Shown here in pieces: positions 1 to 11,012 of a DNA stretch of 64,000 bases. Origin of the DNA: Toxorhynchites rutilus septentrionalis (taxonomy: Eukaryota; Arthropoda; Insecta; Diptera; Culicidae). Under the pieces are notes generated by a model. That model worked only from the letters and a program-made list of their open reading frames with translations. It ran no database searches and was not told the DNA's origin. A program made the translations under genes and the position numbers. Location of the stretch: positions 4,422,136 through 4,486,135 of the forward strand of contig NC_073746.1 in the NCBI RefSeq assembly GCF_029784135.1, in the 5' to 3' direction. Positions within the stretch are counted from its first letter, which is position 1; each line of letters starts with the position of its first letter.

Positions 1-1009
1 CGATATGTGCATACGCCAAAAGATACCCGTTGGATTTACTTTTCCGTACATTCCTAATATTGCTTCTATTGCTTCTATTGTAACTCACAAACTGAAATAT
101 AACCATCAACGAATTGAATTTTGGAATTGAGCCACTCAAAATGCTTAATATCGAAGCCACAAAAATTACATGCACTCGCGGAATCATGTTCGATTTTCGT
201 TTGTTTCCCTTTTCCTCTTCTGATCAGTATTAATTATCATAAAGTGATTTAAATATTATAGAATAGCATTTAGAAGGGGTTCTCATTAACAGAAATTTAA
301 AATTCATAATGTAACTATTTAAATCAATCACCTGTTCATCTTACTGCCACTATCCGTCTTACCTGCACCTCTCCTACTCTCCATTTGATGGTATGAAAAG
401 CAACGCGTCGTATCTTTTTATCGAGCCATCACCTTTTATTTGAGAACATAAATTTTAAGGATTAAAATTGCACTGCGAAGTTGGATTTTTTATTCACAAC
501 ACGACATCGACCCCCCGAAGCAATTCCGCGTCGAACAAAGCACCTGTGTTTTCAAACACAATGTTGACTGCTCACTAAATTGAAAATGATTTTTTTTTGA
601 CGTAGGACTACGTCTTTCTATAAGGGTACCAAATCATAAAACAGATCACGGTCTTGAAAAATAACATTATCGTTAATCACTATTTACGCTGCGAACAAAT
701 TTTAATAATTCGTATACCAATCGAATTGGAAATTCCGTTAGTTTTCTGGAAGCTTTCTGCGCGTTAGTGCAAATTCTGTACCGAGTTTTCTTTGTGCATT
801 GTCTGAGAAAGCATTCAGAAGCAAATAATTTTGCACGTACATTCAACGAGGAAATAATAAAAAAGTTGATCGATATGTTTAAAACGTGCTCCGCTGCTAC
901 GTTAGCTACTTGCTTTAATCAGTGTAATTTGAAGAGTACAGATTGGAGTTAACGTGGGACTTTCGTTTAAATTATGCTTTTTGTTACGACCTTAGTTGAT
1001 TGATTTATG
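1..1009. other. AT-rich DNA, no gene recognised; one isolated histone-element-type terminus
   Basis: No convincing coding region is visible; the only open frame, near 767-952, needs a GTG start and resembles nothing I know. Positions 588-609 read TTGACGTAGGACTACGTCTT. This is the reverse complement of the right terminus of the histone-carrying elements described at 17.5, 29.8 and 44.0 kb, so a solo or truncated copy oriented towards higher coordinates may start here. The following TATAAGGGTACC resembles the conserved TATAGGGG block next to the other right ends. Confidence 0.4.
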
Positions 1010-1011
1010 TA

Positions 1012-1433
1012 CAGGTAAACTTCGATATAACGTACATTTCACTTTCAAAATTGTACGTTGTATCGAATTGTACGTTATATCGAAACATAATAATGTACTC
1101 ACAAAAGTAGTCTACAATACATTATTGTGTTGCTGTTTTAGTAAAGTCAATGAATAACTTCAATCAGAAGACGAAGCCAGCCTTTCTCATGATGTTTCCC
1201 TTCGTACTGTTGATTAAAGCATGATTCATTTAGAATCCGGAATTACAAAACCAGCTGTATTTCGGGATTGATTGAAGGTACAAAACTTGTTTTAGCATCA
1301 CAATACAGATAATTCATTGTTCTATTAGAAAAAAAAATTTGGATTTTTTTTCATCTACACTTTGGAAATGTGTACGTTATATCGAGGTAAAATGTACGTT
1401 ATAACGAGGGTACGTTATATCGAAGTTTCCCTG
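1012..1433. mobile_element. TA-flanked MITE with CAGGTAAACTTCG termini
   Basis: The 422-bp element begins CAGGTAAACTTCGATATAAC and ends with the near-exact reverse complement, GTTATATCGAAGTTTCCCTG. It is flanked by TA on both sides (1010-1011 and 1434-1435). The subterminal motif TACGTTATATCGA is repeated several times internally. There is no coding capacity. TA duplication with these termini fits a non-autonomous Tc1/mariner-type element. Confidence 0.8.
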
Positions 1434-4010
1434 TATTGATAAAGCATAGTTTTCATGTTGAAATATATTTTTTTTCGTATTTTCAACTAACTAACAACTA
1501 AGTGTTTGAATTAAGCTGCCAACCAGCACTATACGTTATTCACTAAATTCTAAATATTGGTCGGACAACCGATATTTCCAATAAGAACGGCATCCTGATC
1601 TACCTTCATTGTGTATAAAATTGTTCTAGAATAACTAGTTTATTGATTATATATAACAATTCTGTAAATCTCAAATAAAAATAGCCTGTCTAACCCAGAA
1701 TCAGTTTAACTTTAAGAACCCTGTAGAGCCCATACAACAGCAGAAGTATTTCAATAGATGTGATTATTTACACTAAAATCTGGATGGGTCAACAATGTTA
1801 ATATATCCGCCGTGATTCAGACACAATCAGAAAACTCTAAATGCTAAACATTCCGAACAACCCGCAATCTTCATCCAATCACAGCACCGTAAAGTTTCAC
1901 CAAATTATCGGACACAAGGAACTCCATTAGTCACGCTCGATAAAAACACTTCCTTACGATTACGATAATGATGGTGATAACAAGGGAACGTTTCCGCTGT
2001 ACCTGGCTTTGATGAGTTGGGTTTCTATTCACTATACTGAGAAACAACTTATGTATACACACATCGCTCCCCCCAACCAAAGGGGGCCCTACTCGTCACG
2101 CTGCCAGATAATTTATCTGGAACCGCTTCGTCGTCCCCTACGGAAGCGTGACCATGTTCATTGGTTCATGATTCCCGGGAAAAAGCCTCGAGCCTCAATG
2201 GAAACAAATTGGTTCTCCCCCTCGAGAAGTCTAATCTCTGGTTGATCTCGCGAAAATTATACCGAATTTTTCACACTCGACCGGTGCCACACCTGGTGGG
2301 CGGCAAAATTAAGATATTAAATCTAACATCAAAATTCAAACAACATAAAAATGCAAATGACCATATTATCATCGTGACTCGCGCGCGGTATACGAGGGGT
2401 ATGTTTGTGACAGACACGGAACGACTTTCGGTGGCCAAATGCGGACACATATTGGTATTTCACGGTGCCTGCACACGTACACACACACACACACACATAC
2501 AATCAGAGCTCCCGGTCATTGCGTCCGGCTCGCAGGCATATTTTCACTTTAGCTTTTCAGCGGTTTTTGTCCGCCGTTTTGTCCTCCTCCAGTAGGATAT
2601 TTGATCGGTACGCAAGTAATGGGGACGATCAATTTTAATGGATCCTTTTTTTGGGTGTTTTTTCGCCACCATGAATGTTATGCCCTCTTCATTACGGATA
2701 CATGGAGCCGTAATGACTTGAATGAACGTAATGAGCATAATGGATGCAATATTTTCACGATATCCATTAATTGTTGATATCCCTTAGGGTGCGAAGTCAG
2801 TCGAAAACCTGTATTGACAATGATATTCCCGTTCGAGGCAAAAGTTTATCTCTTTTGACTTTTTGCAACAATCACTGTTTTTTCCGGTAAGTTATTGTCT
2901 GTCGTATATCGATTGAATTTAATTTATTCAACAGTACGTGATAAATTCGCAATATACTCCCGGTTAACGACAGGCTGAACCGCGCATTATTTGCAAAAGT
3001 TAACAAAATTGTATTGAATATTCATTGTTTTACATACGAACACTGGATAATAATGAATATAGAAAAAAGTTTTATTTCTTTCAGAACCTGAAATGAAATT
3101 TGGCAAAGAAGTATACCAATTGATAATTATTTAGAATCTGGAATACTTAACTTCTAAATGTAAATTATTGGAGGGATTCCGACCTGGGGAGAGCCTAAAC
3201 AACATGAGTTTTTGACGTCAATCTCTTGCGACGTGTTTAGATTGTGTATAAAGACTTTTACTTTAATTTTTATTTTTTTATATTTCGGGACTGAAGATAT
3301 TGTTTATAAAGGCGTTGGTACGAAAAATTATTCTCAATCGCGTAGCATAGATTTTTTTTAAATTATCTAAAAATTGCCAAAATGGTGACTACATGAATTT
3401 TTGTAGTAAAATATGTGATAGAAAAGACATAAGGTGGTACTAACGAACCCCTAAATTTAAGAAGCAATTAAGTACCTCAAATAATAATTTTTGTATGGTT
3501 AGACTATTTGAATGTGTTACCCATATTTTTTTATGATTTATGAGAGTTATAAAAGAGACATACTAAGGCAAAATCAGAAATACCTTATTACAATGTGTTG
3601 AAAAATGGCGAACCCAAGGCATAAAAATTACTAGATACCAGGACCATTCGTCCCTATACGTATTTTCAATATGCCTACCCAACCGTGCCAGTAATCAAAC
3701 CGTAATATTCGACTCCACCGTCGGTTTACGTCGAATGTTCACGGCACGGACACCGTCCTGCAAAGATGGAATAGTGTTGCGGAAATATTTATTGGATTTT
3801 TGCACAACGACGCGGGAAAAGGTCCGGGAAAGTAGATGGCCGTGTATTGATATCGAAGATTTAGCCTACCAGTTCTGTTTTGTCATAGTATTGTGTGTGT
3901 CGACGACTTCGTTTTTTTTTTTCTAGGTAATATAACAATGTCAACATTGTTCACATATTCCGCAGTATTCACATTTTCGGTGGAAAACCAAATAGGTGCG
4001 CATAATGCAT
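1434..4010. other. Unassigned DNA with a CA microsatellite and a MITE-core fragment
   Basis: No gene is recognised. Positions 1436-1480 resemble the core of the MITE family at 8.8-9.2 kb and 21.7 kb (TAGTTTTCATGTTG). A short (CA)n tract lies at about 2477-2498. Open frames at 2009-2595 and 3735-3926 show no protein family features, and the last relies on poly-T. The rest appears to be unique or old repeat sequence. Confidence 0.4.
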
Positions 4011-4056
4011 TAAAAAGTTTCAAATGAATAGTACATATGTTCAATTTAGTGAACTT

Positions 4057-4254
4057 TTAGTATTCAGTCGAAAATCCATTCCTTTTCAAAACAGCTTCGC
4101 AACGTCTTGCCAGAGAATCGACAAGCTTCTGGCATGTTTCAAAAGGAATAGCATACCAATCTTTTCGAATCGCATTCCACAACTCGTCCCCGTTTTCGTG
4201 TTTTTTATTCGCGATATTTGTCTTAGCCTCGCTCCAAAGATTATTACCGCTCAC
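4057..4254 (-). pseudogene. Tc1-like transposase C-terminal relic
   Basis: The minus-strand frame of 65 codons reads NNLWSEAKTNIANKK, then ELWNAIRKDWYAIP, then CQKLVDSLARRCEAVLKRNG. This is the standard C-terminal block of Tc1-family DD34E transposases, downstream of the catalytic glutamate. It stops close to the usual family C-terminus. The upstream catalytic domain is missing, because at about 4255 the sequence changes abruptly into another repeat. It is a truncated, inactive fragment. Confidence 0.75.
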
Positions 4255-6450
4255 TCTCGGTCAGACGGACCTCGACAAGACCTCTAGTCCCTGGTCTAGC
4301 CACGGGGACTGTCTGAGGCGGGTTCCAACACCTCTTTTCGTGGCTAGCTCGAGCGTGGGATTCGGAGATCCCAAGGTCGGCTCACTTGGACTTTTCTCGG
4401 AAACACAAAGTTAAAACCAACTATTTTTTTTTCAATTCACTATCTCTTTTTTTTATTTCTAGTCACATACAAGTTTTGTAACCCGAGACGGTCGGGTCTG
4501 AAGGAATGGGGGAGTTACAAGTGAACGACTTAAGCGCCACTCCCGAAGGAGACCGTTCGCTACTGTTTCGGTGCCCAGCTGAGACTCCGACAAAGGGCAG
4601 GTTTTTTCCTTTGAACCCCCAAACACAGAAAGGATTCAGGTTCGACCGTCCCAAGCACTTTGGGAAACGAAATGATTGCTGTGGCAATTGTTGCTAGCAA
4701 CAACCGACCTTAGATCGATAAAGCAGATCTCTATTGTGCATGTGTTATCATCACAGGCAATAACTCGTACGGTACACGATTTCTTCTCACGCCTAGGACC
4801 GGAACCAACAAAATCATCAACAAGAAATCAACGAGGAAAGCAAGGCTTCCTAGTCGAGATCCCGTCACAAAACCAGTTTAAAAATTCTAAAACCGCTGAA
4901 AGAGCAGCAACCAAAAAAAACTAAATTTATCGTTTAAACTCCAGAAAGCAATCATGTATTAAATGATATATGATATTAAATATTAACATTTTTTTTTATT
5001 TACAAGAATTGTTTATGCCTCTCTCTCCTTTATATGTTAACGAATTCATCTCCCTTTTCCTCACATAATTTACCTTTATCCTCTCTCTATCTAAACTTCA
5101 CTACACTACACTATCCTTCTGTTGGCTCTTTAAACTTTCCTACTAAAACTTTACTACTAATCAATAATCTTCATAATCATTTTAATTTCTCAGGTGTTTT
5201 CGTCATTGAGCAACAATCGTGTGCTTGTACCGGTGTGCTCATCTCCACCATCACCTAGGGTTTTGGGTATATCGAAATTCATTCAATTCGACACGTACGT
5301 GAAAATGTAATTTGTTCTATATGATCATATTATATTTCGTAAAATTTGGGATTCGAACCGGGTACCCTTTATCATGGGAGACCGGTCGATCAACTCGCTC
5401 GGCTACGATCGCTACTTTGTATGCATTTGCGACCGTACCGGCACTAATTTCGACATGCGCATGGAAATTATAATTTTGGTGCTACTCACAAGTTCGCTGT
5501 CCAATCTTAACTTTCGACGCGGCTTCGGCGGCGTAAATCAGCGGTTGTCGATGCTTTATCCGCTTGGATCAGTATAACTTGCTTCCGCTCAAACCGACCG
5601 TTGTCGTTTTTGCTGCTCCCTGCCAGCGCTCCGCGCTCTTCGGCACGTGTAATTTTGCTGTTACCTTCTCACTGCACCGTGGGGTCTGGAACGGCTCTAG
5701 CTGTAGAACGGTGTGTCGGGAAATTGCAGCTGGTTTTATAGGATTTTCGAGTACGATAAAACACTTCTCATCTTCACTCCTAGAGCCACTAATTGAGCCA
5801 CTAATTCTAGCTAATTTCTATACTTCCACACCGAGGCCATCCACCTTTATCCCCATATACCTGATTTTGCCGGACCTTCGGTCCTACCCATACTTGGGGA
5901 CAAAGCACCTGCTCTTTTCCAGAGTTTCAAACCCGAAACAGGAACAGCTCTTCCACTCCCCCTTTGGGTGAGGATGCAGCTCAGCCGGCCGGCTGGTCTT
6001 CTGTCTTCTGGTTCTCGCTGGTCGTCTGGTTGATGATTCTGGGGGCTGGCGGGGCTGGATCCCGCGTGGCTGGCTGGTTCTATGCGGTTATCCGCAATGG
6101 CGGTCAAGGCATAAGCCTTTAAAAATGGGTCCTGATCCCTGATTCTTTCTTAAATATTTTTCCACTGTCTTTTATCCTTCCTCTCTAATTTCAATTTATC
6201 TTCAACTTGTAACATCACTTCAACTTTCCAACGTCTGCTTCGACTATCACTTTTCAATTTCCTTTTTCAGGTCTTTTTAGCTCGGCGATCGCAGTGGAAA
6301 AGAACTACGCAAGCTTCAAAGTTCTTTTCCCAGCCTCATCATTACCCCCTTCCAACATCTAGCCTCCCAGTCCACCCTCTCGATCATATATTGCCCCATA
6401 ATGTATGTCTGTATGTGTTTCTGTGTTTCCTTCTCTCTGTCTCCCTAACT
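4255..6450. repeat. Composite noncoding repeat block, related to 60.1-60.9 kb
   Basis: Positions 4270-4400 (CCCTGGTCTAGCCACGGGGAC, then CACCTCTTTTCGTGGC) align by eye with 60210-60330. GGCATAAGCCTTTAAAAATGGGTCC at 6106-6130 resembles 60506-60530. Both blocks are followed by long pyrimidine-rich stretches. Short open frames inside (4463-4924, 5564-5971) show no recognisable family. The block also contains a tRNA-like segment, listed separately. Confidence 0.45.
5348..5415 (-). repeat. tRNA-derived SINE or tRNA-like fragment
   Basis: Read on the minus strand the segment has an A-box-like TAGCCGAGCGAGTT followed about 35 bp later by a B box GGTTCGAATCC. That is the internal pol III promoter layout of a tRNA. 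There is no proper acceptor stem, so a tRNA-derived SINE head is more likely than a tRNA gene. It differs in sequence from the three SINEs at 33-45 kb. Confidence 0.5.
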
Positions 6451-6469
6451 GTTATAAAAGTTGTCAGTG

Positions 6470-6737
6470 TCCACTATGCGCGATCCTGGTGAAGTCATAG
6501 TGCAAACTACCCAAAACTGTAACAAGATTTTCAATTGGGATGAGGTCCGGAGACTGCACTGGCCAGTCCGAAACGTCAGTTTATTTTTTAGCGAACCATT
6601 TACCTTTTTCGAGGTGTGTTTAGAATCATTATCCTGTAGATAGAGATAGAGATTCTACTATCTTAATGGCATTTTTTCCTCGGCATAAGGTAGCATTACC
6701 TCATTCAAGATGCCAGGGTATTCATTCTGTGTCATAA
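6470..6737 (-). pseudogene. Tc1 (DD34E) transposase relic, distal half, split by a DD37E insertion
   Basis: The minus strand encodes a decayed but recognisable Tc1 segment: QNEYPGILNEVMLPYAEEKM, then the hallmark DPKHTSKKV, then a degraded stretch equivalent to WPAQSPDLNPIE. The frame shifts and stops several times. Its upstream half lies at 8030-8234, on the other side of a DD37E transposon inserted with a TA duplication. The two halves are one old Tc1 copy interrupted by a younger element. Confidence 0.7.
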
Positions 6738-6739
6738 TA

Positions 6740-8027
6740 AAGGGTGTGTCACATCAAATTGCATCACGGAAAAAACGCTGTAGAAATTCGTAGAAAAAAA
6801 TTTTAAAATTTTAGACATTAAAAAAAAAACTATTAAACAACTTTTGGCATTTTCTTTTTATTCATACTTCGAGCCCAAGCCCGTATGCTCGCACCTTCCT
6901 CTTTACCCCGTCCATAAGGTTCTGTACAACGTCAGGTTGTAGTTTTTTTTTTTGAACAGAAATCCATTTTCTCTTGAAGTCCGCCTCCGATTTGACAACT
7001 TTTGGGTTCTTCCGGAAGGCCTGCTTCATAATCGCCCAATATTTCTCTATTGGGCGAAGCTCCGGCGCGTTGGGAGGGTTCATTTCCTTTGGCACGAAGG
7101 TGACCCCGTTGGCTTCGTACCACTCCAACACGTCCTTTGAATACTGGCACGAAGCGAGGTCCGGCCAGAAGATGGTCGGGCCCTCGTGCTGCTTCAATAG
7201 TGGTAGTAAGCGCTTCTGTAGGCACTCCTTAAGGTAAACCTGCCCGTTTACCATGCCGGTCATCACGAAGGGGGCGCTCCGCTTTCCGCAAGAGCAGATC
7301 GCTTGCCACACTATGTACTTTTTGGCAAACTTGGATAGTTTCTGCTTGCGAATCTCCTCCGGAACGCTGAATTTGTCCTCTGCGGAGAAGACAAACAGGC
7401 CCGGCAGCTGACGAAAGTCCGCTTTGACGTAGGTTTCGTCGTCCATTACCAGGCAATGCGGCTTCGTCAGCATTTCGGTGTACAGCTTCCGGGCTCGCGT
7501 CTTCCCCACCATGTTTTGCCTTTCGTCGCGGTTAGGAGCCTTCTGAACCTTGTATGTACGCAGGCCCTCCCGCTGCTTGGTCCGCTGGACGAATGAACTT
7601 GACAAATTCAGCTTATTGGCGACATCCCGGACCGAACTTCTCGGATCACGTCTAAACTGCTTAACTACGCGCTTGTGATCTTTTTCACTGACGGAGCATC
7701 CATTTTTGCCGTTCTTCACCTTCCGGTCGATGGTTAGGTTCTCGAAGTATCGTTTTAGTACTCTGCTGACCGTGGATTGGACGATTCCCAGCATCTTACC
7801 GATGTCCCGATGTGATAACTCCGGATTCTCGAAATGAGTGCACAGGATTAATTCACGACGCTCTTTTTCGTTCGTTTTTCCAAATTTACGAAAAATTGAC
7901 AGTGAAGCATGGCCAACGTAATCTATACACTCTTATCTGATTATAAGCGAAAGCTGAAGATATAATTCCTAAAAATTAAATTTCTACAGCGTTTTTTCCG
8001 TGATGCAATTTGATGTGACACACCCTT
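6740..8027 (-). mobile_element. ITmD37E-type Tc1/mariner transposon, copy 1
   Basis: The 1,288-bp element is flanked by TA (6738-6739 and 8028-8029). Its terminal inverted repeats of about 48 bp begin AAGGGTGTGTCACATCAAAT and run through GCATCACGG and CGCTGTAGAAATT. The same termini bound copy 2 at 22397-23694, and the two copies are nearly identical by eye. It is inserted in a Tc1 relic. The single transposase frame is on the minus strand and has lost its start codon. Confidence 0.95.
6862..7874 (-). pseudogene. DD37E transposase, start codon deleted
   Basis: The frame is open from about 7874 to 6862 and matches copy 2 almost residue for residue. It has an N-terminal helix-turn-helix region and catalytic residues in MDDETYVKADF, FWPDLASCQYSK and RPIEKYW. 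The second Asp and the Glu are 37 residues apart, which defines the DD37E signature. Compared with copy 2, seven bases containing the initiator ATG are missing near 7874. Translation could start only at an internal Met (7794), which would remove part of the DNA-binding domain. The triad is intact, but the His after the second Asp in copy 2 (SCHY) is Gln here. It is probably inactive, though only recently. Confidence 0.9.
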
Positions 8028-8029
8028 TA

Positions 8030-8234
8030 GACTTTATTCAAAAATAGGGTCTAACGCCATGCTTGATGGTCTTCTGTGTGTATTGTGAAGAGAAATTGCT
8101 ATTTTTGGGACGTCTAACATAATGTCGGCTATCTGCACCGAATAAATTTACTTTTGTTTCGTCACTCCATAGCACATCTCTGAAATAACTGACTCCATGT
8201 TGTTAGAGATTCTCAAGATGATGTTTAGCGAGTA
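8030..8234 (-). pseudogene. Tc1 (DD34E) transposase relic, proximal half
   Basis: On the minus strand, decayed Tc1 sequence reads FRDVLWSDETK-like (here EMCYGVTKQKIYSVQIAD), then SSQYTQKTIKHGV-like text in a shifted frame. These are the first-Asp region and the KHGG block of Tc1 transposases. It abuts the TA target of the DD37E element and continues the fragment at 6470-6737. On the right it is cut by a TIR element starting at 8235. Confidence 0.6.
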
Positions 8235-8661
8235 CCGTTCTGAATCATATTTCGGACAACATCATATTTCGAACACTTTGTTCTAATATCTTGAAATGCT
8301 TAATGCACTGATGATGTAACTACAAAATTATTATCACAATTGCTTCTTTAGAGTAATCCCTTGGTTTCACTATCACTTCATTTGAGAATTATATTTGAAT
8401 TATTACACAGTAGGGAAAAATCCATCCAAAATCCAAAATCCACTCATCATCGTTTGTGTTTCACGTTTGCTTCGCGTGAGCCCGTAGAAATTACCCTTCA
8501 TCAATATTTAAATTTCTCTCGTGTTTCATCAGTTCTCATCATCGTTATCAGGTTACTGTGATTGATTGGTAAGTGTTTCGCAGTTGACTATGAAATATAA
8601 TCAAGCAATTTTCGTTCCAAAAATTACAGAATAAAGTGTCCGAAATGTGATTCTGATTCGC
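8235..8661. mobile_element. Small TIR element, CCGTTCTGAATCATATTTCG family
   Basis: The left end TA-CCGTTCTGAATCATATTTCG closely resembles the left terminus of the larger element at 16685 (CCGTTTTGTCTCATATTCCG). The right end near 8635-8661 carries a degenerate inverse (GTGTCCGAAATGTGATTC). The interior is AT-rich and noncoding. It reads as a non-autonomous member of the same family; the exact right boundary is uncertain. Confidence 0.55.
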
Positions 8662-8834
8662 TTGTTTCGAAAATCATTTTATTCGATGATTTTTTTATGT
8701 TTTCAATCAAATAAGCACCAAAATATTAAGTTTAAAAACATATTGAACAAACTTATTAAAAATAATACCTGTGCATAGCTTGACATCTGTTTTCTGCATC
8801 ATATGCCTTAGTTGTTGTCGCCACAGTATTTTTA

Positions 8835-9165
8835 TTTAGAGCGGATGATCCGCGGTGCGAACTATCCGCGAAACCTTTTCCGTATTCATTCTATAAGCCT
8901 TCCCGAATTTATCAGTAAGTGGTAGGCCTTGCTCTTGTTTGCTCTTTTGTTTTGGCCATGGTGTTCGCATTATCTGACAACTGGTGTACACGACCTTACA
9001 GACGGATAGTTTATTGATTTCTGCGTTGATAAAACATAGTTTTCATGTTGGAATATCTTTTTTCGTTTTTGCACCTCATTTTTAGTTGTTCACTGCGTTA
9101 TCTGCGATTTTAGTTATCCCCGATGACCTTGCCACACCACTTCACAAATAACCGGGTTCAACTGT
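8835..9165. mobile_element. Degraded MITE related to 21700-22041
   Basis: GCGGATGATCCGCGGTGCG and TATCCGCG at 8841-8873 and AAAACATAGTTTTCATGTTG at 9030-9050 match, in inverse orientation, the motifs of the intact MITE at 21.7-22.0 kb. The terminal repeats are eroded, so the borders are approximate. It is noncoding. Confidence 0.5.
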
Positions 9166-10582
9166 ATTTGTTCTGGTCAATTTTGTTTATCACCGGATAC
9201 ATCGAAAAAATCGGTATATTTATTGGTAAATTGATGGTAACATTATTTTTTTTTGGTCATGATACGTGCTCATTCATCATAAAGTTACATCGTTCCAAAA
9301 ATCGCTGGAAGCCCAATATTCTGCTTTATTGCTTTTGCCCAATATTTCTCTGCCTAATATTTTCATATTTCTAAAAAAAGATTGCTTTTAAAAAAAAAGA
9401 ATCCCCACAGTAAAGGTGTTTTGATCAATTTTGTAACTCGAATCAAATAATTGAAGCACACATTTCGCGCCCCATGTTCCCGTTGTTCCCATTTGAGCAT
9501 CCCTCGGCGCGTTCCCAGCTTTCGCTTGAAAATTATGAGCGATGGAATGCAAACAAACTGAGCAAAAAAAAAAAGCGCACACGTTGTCGCTGCTGCTAAA
9601 GCATAAAGCCATTGTGCACATGCTCGGGATTGTGTGTACATTTTTCCCATTTCAAACATAAATTCAAATAAATGTCACACAAAAAAAAATATAAAACCAA
9701 CCGAAAAATGTTCCTGCTTACCACCTCACTCCACCGAGCGCTGGCTGGGCTGAGCTGGGCTGGCCACATTTCTCAGCGCGCCCATGTCCCCGCCTAATGG
9801 AGCCACCGCATTTCCGCACGCGAGAGTGACATATGAGGGCTGACGCTGCCGGAGTCGGAGGAGAGCGCCTTTTTTTATTTTCGTCGGCTCTTCCTTCCCA
9901 AAAAGGAAGCTTCACGGTCGACGAAAAAGAATAATCCAACCATTTAATGGACTAGGATTAGCGCTGGATACGATTTACGGCGTGCAACTATTTAGAAATG
10001 GATTTCGCGGTGGCAGTTCAGAAACGCCGCCGCCAGCACGTAAAAGTGAGTGTTTATTTTCCCCCCGAAATCGTTAATTTGGGCGACGGCTTACGTTCGG
10101 ATCGCGTGACAGTTTAATAGCTGATGCCGATTGCCGGGAAGCGTTCCGAAGGATCATAATGTTCGAACGAATCATGTTCACGGGTACGGTTCTCTTCGAA
10201 AACAGGGCTTCGTTTCAATCGAAGATAATCGGGTTGATTCTATTGGTGCAATTGTTGCCCACAACATTCGATTAAATGCTGCTCGTTTCGTTCTATTCAT
10301 GGTCGGATGATGAATGGAAGCCCTCAAGTGCAGTATGACACAATTTGACGTGATATGATGTAACCGAGACTATATTTGTTGGTGCAGTGATTAAGCATTT
10401 ATTCATAATTAATTACTGATATATTTAGCTGTTGAATACAGTGGTTACAATTAATTAATTTACCGATAATTGCTTTGGAAGGATTTAAATGAGGAGTGTT
10501 CGGTATACACGAAATGAAAGCATATGCCATTCCATCAATTTTGTATGAAATGCATAAAACACAAAGCTCATTGAATACAGTT
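9166..10582. other. Apparently unique DNA, possible first exon near 9998
   Basis: No TE signature is visible. The GC content rises between about 9720 and 10050. Near 9998 there is an ATG opening 16 sense codons (MDFAVAVQKRRRQHVK) directly followed by GTGAGTG, a good splice-donor match. This could be a short first coding exon on the + strand, but nothing else supports it. The minus-strand frame at 9718-9939 is not recognised. Confidence 0.25.
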
Positions 10583-10594
10583 AAAGCTTTTATA
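10583..10594 (+). repeat. Target site duplication, left copy (I-group element)
   Basis: AAAGCTTTTATA here is repeated exactly at 16616-16627, directly after the poly(A) tail of the retrotransposon. The A-rich left edge makes its exact length (9-12 bp) ambiguous. Confidence 0.9.
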
Positions 10595-10595
10595 T

Positions 10596-10630
10596 ACATT
10601 CGTTAACCAGCTTCCGAGGCATCCAGACGT
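10596..10630 (+). promoter_or_regulatory. Internal promoter of the retrotransposon (Inr + DPE)
   Basis: ACATTC at 10596-10601 fits the arthropod initiator TCAKTY with A+1 at 10598. AGACGT lies at 10625-10630, exactly at +28 to +33, matching the downstream promoter element RGWCGT. This TATA-less Inr/DPE layout is known for I and jockey elements and would place the transcript start at the first base(s) of the element, so the 5' end looks complete. Confidence 0.65.
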
Positions 10631-11012
10631 AGAGTTGTTTGCGTCTATTGTACCGTTACAACAATACCGTTATTGGCTTCGTGACTGGTGGAGTGCTTTT
10701 GTTTTCACCCAAGCGGGTTTGTGAATGTCGCGTGTGATCCGTGCTGTGGAAAAGCGGAATACCAGTGCCACAATCAGCGGAGAACAAAGGCTGCTACAGC
10801 GGACGCTGTGACCTTTTGCTGGTGTCGGATTATCGGCATTGTTTTTTCTGGCATTGCCGTATTATCACCGAGGTATACCGATTCATCGCATTATTGGCCG
10901 ATACACCATCTCGTCTGTATCAACGTGGTCTGCCGTTCGATTTGGTGCAACGAGGTACATATAAAATAAATATAAATATAAGATTAGAAAATTAGTTAGA
11001 ACATTGATTATA

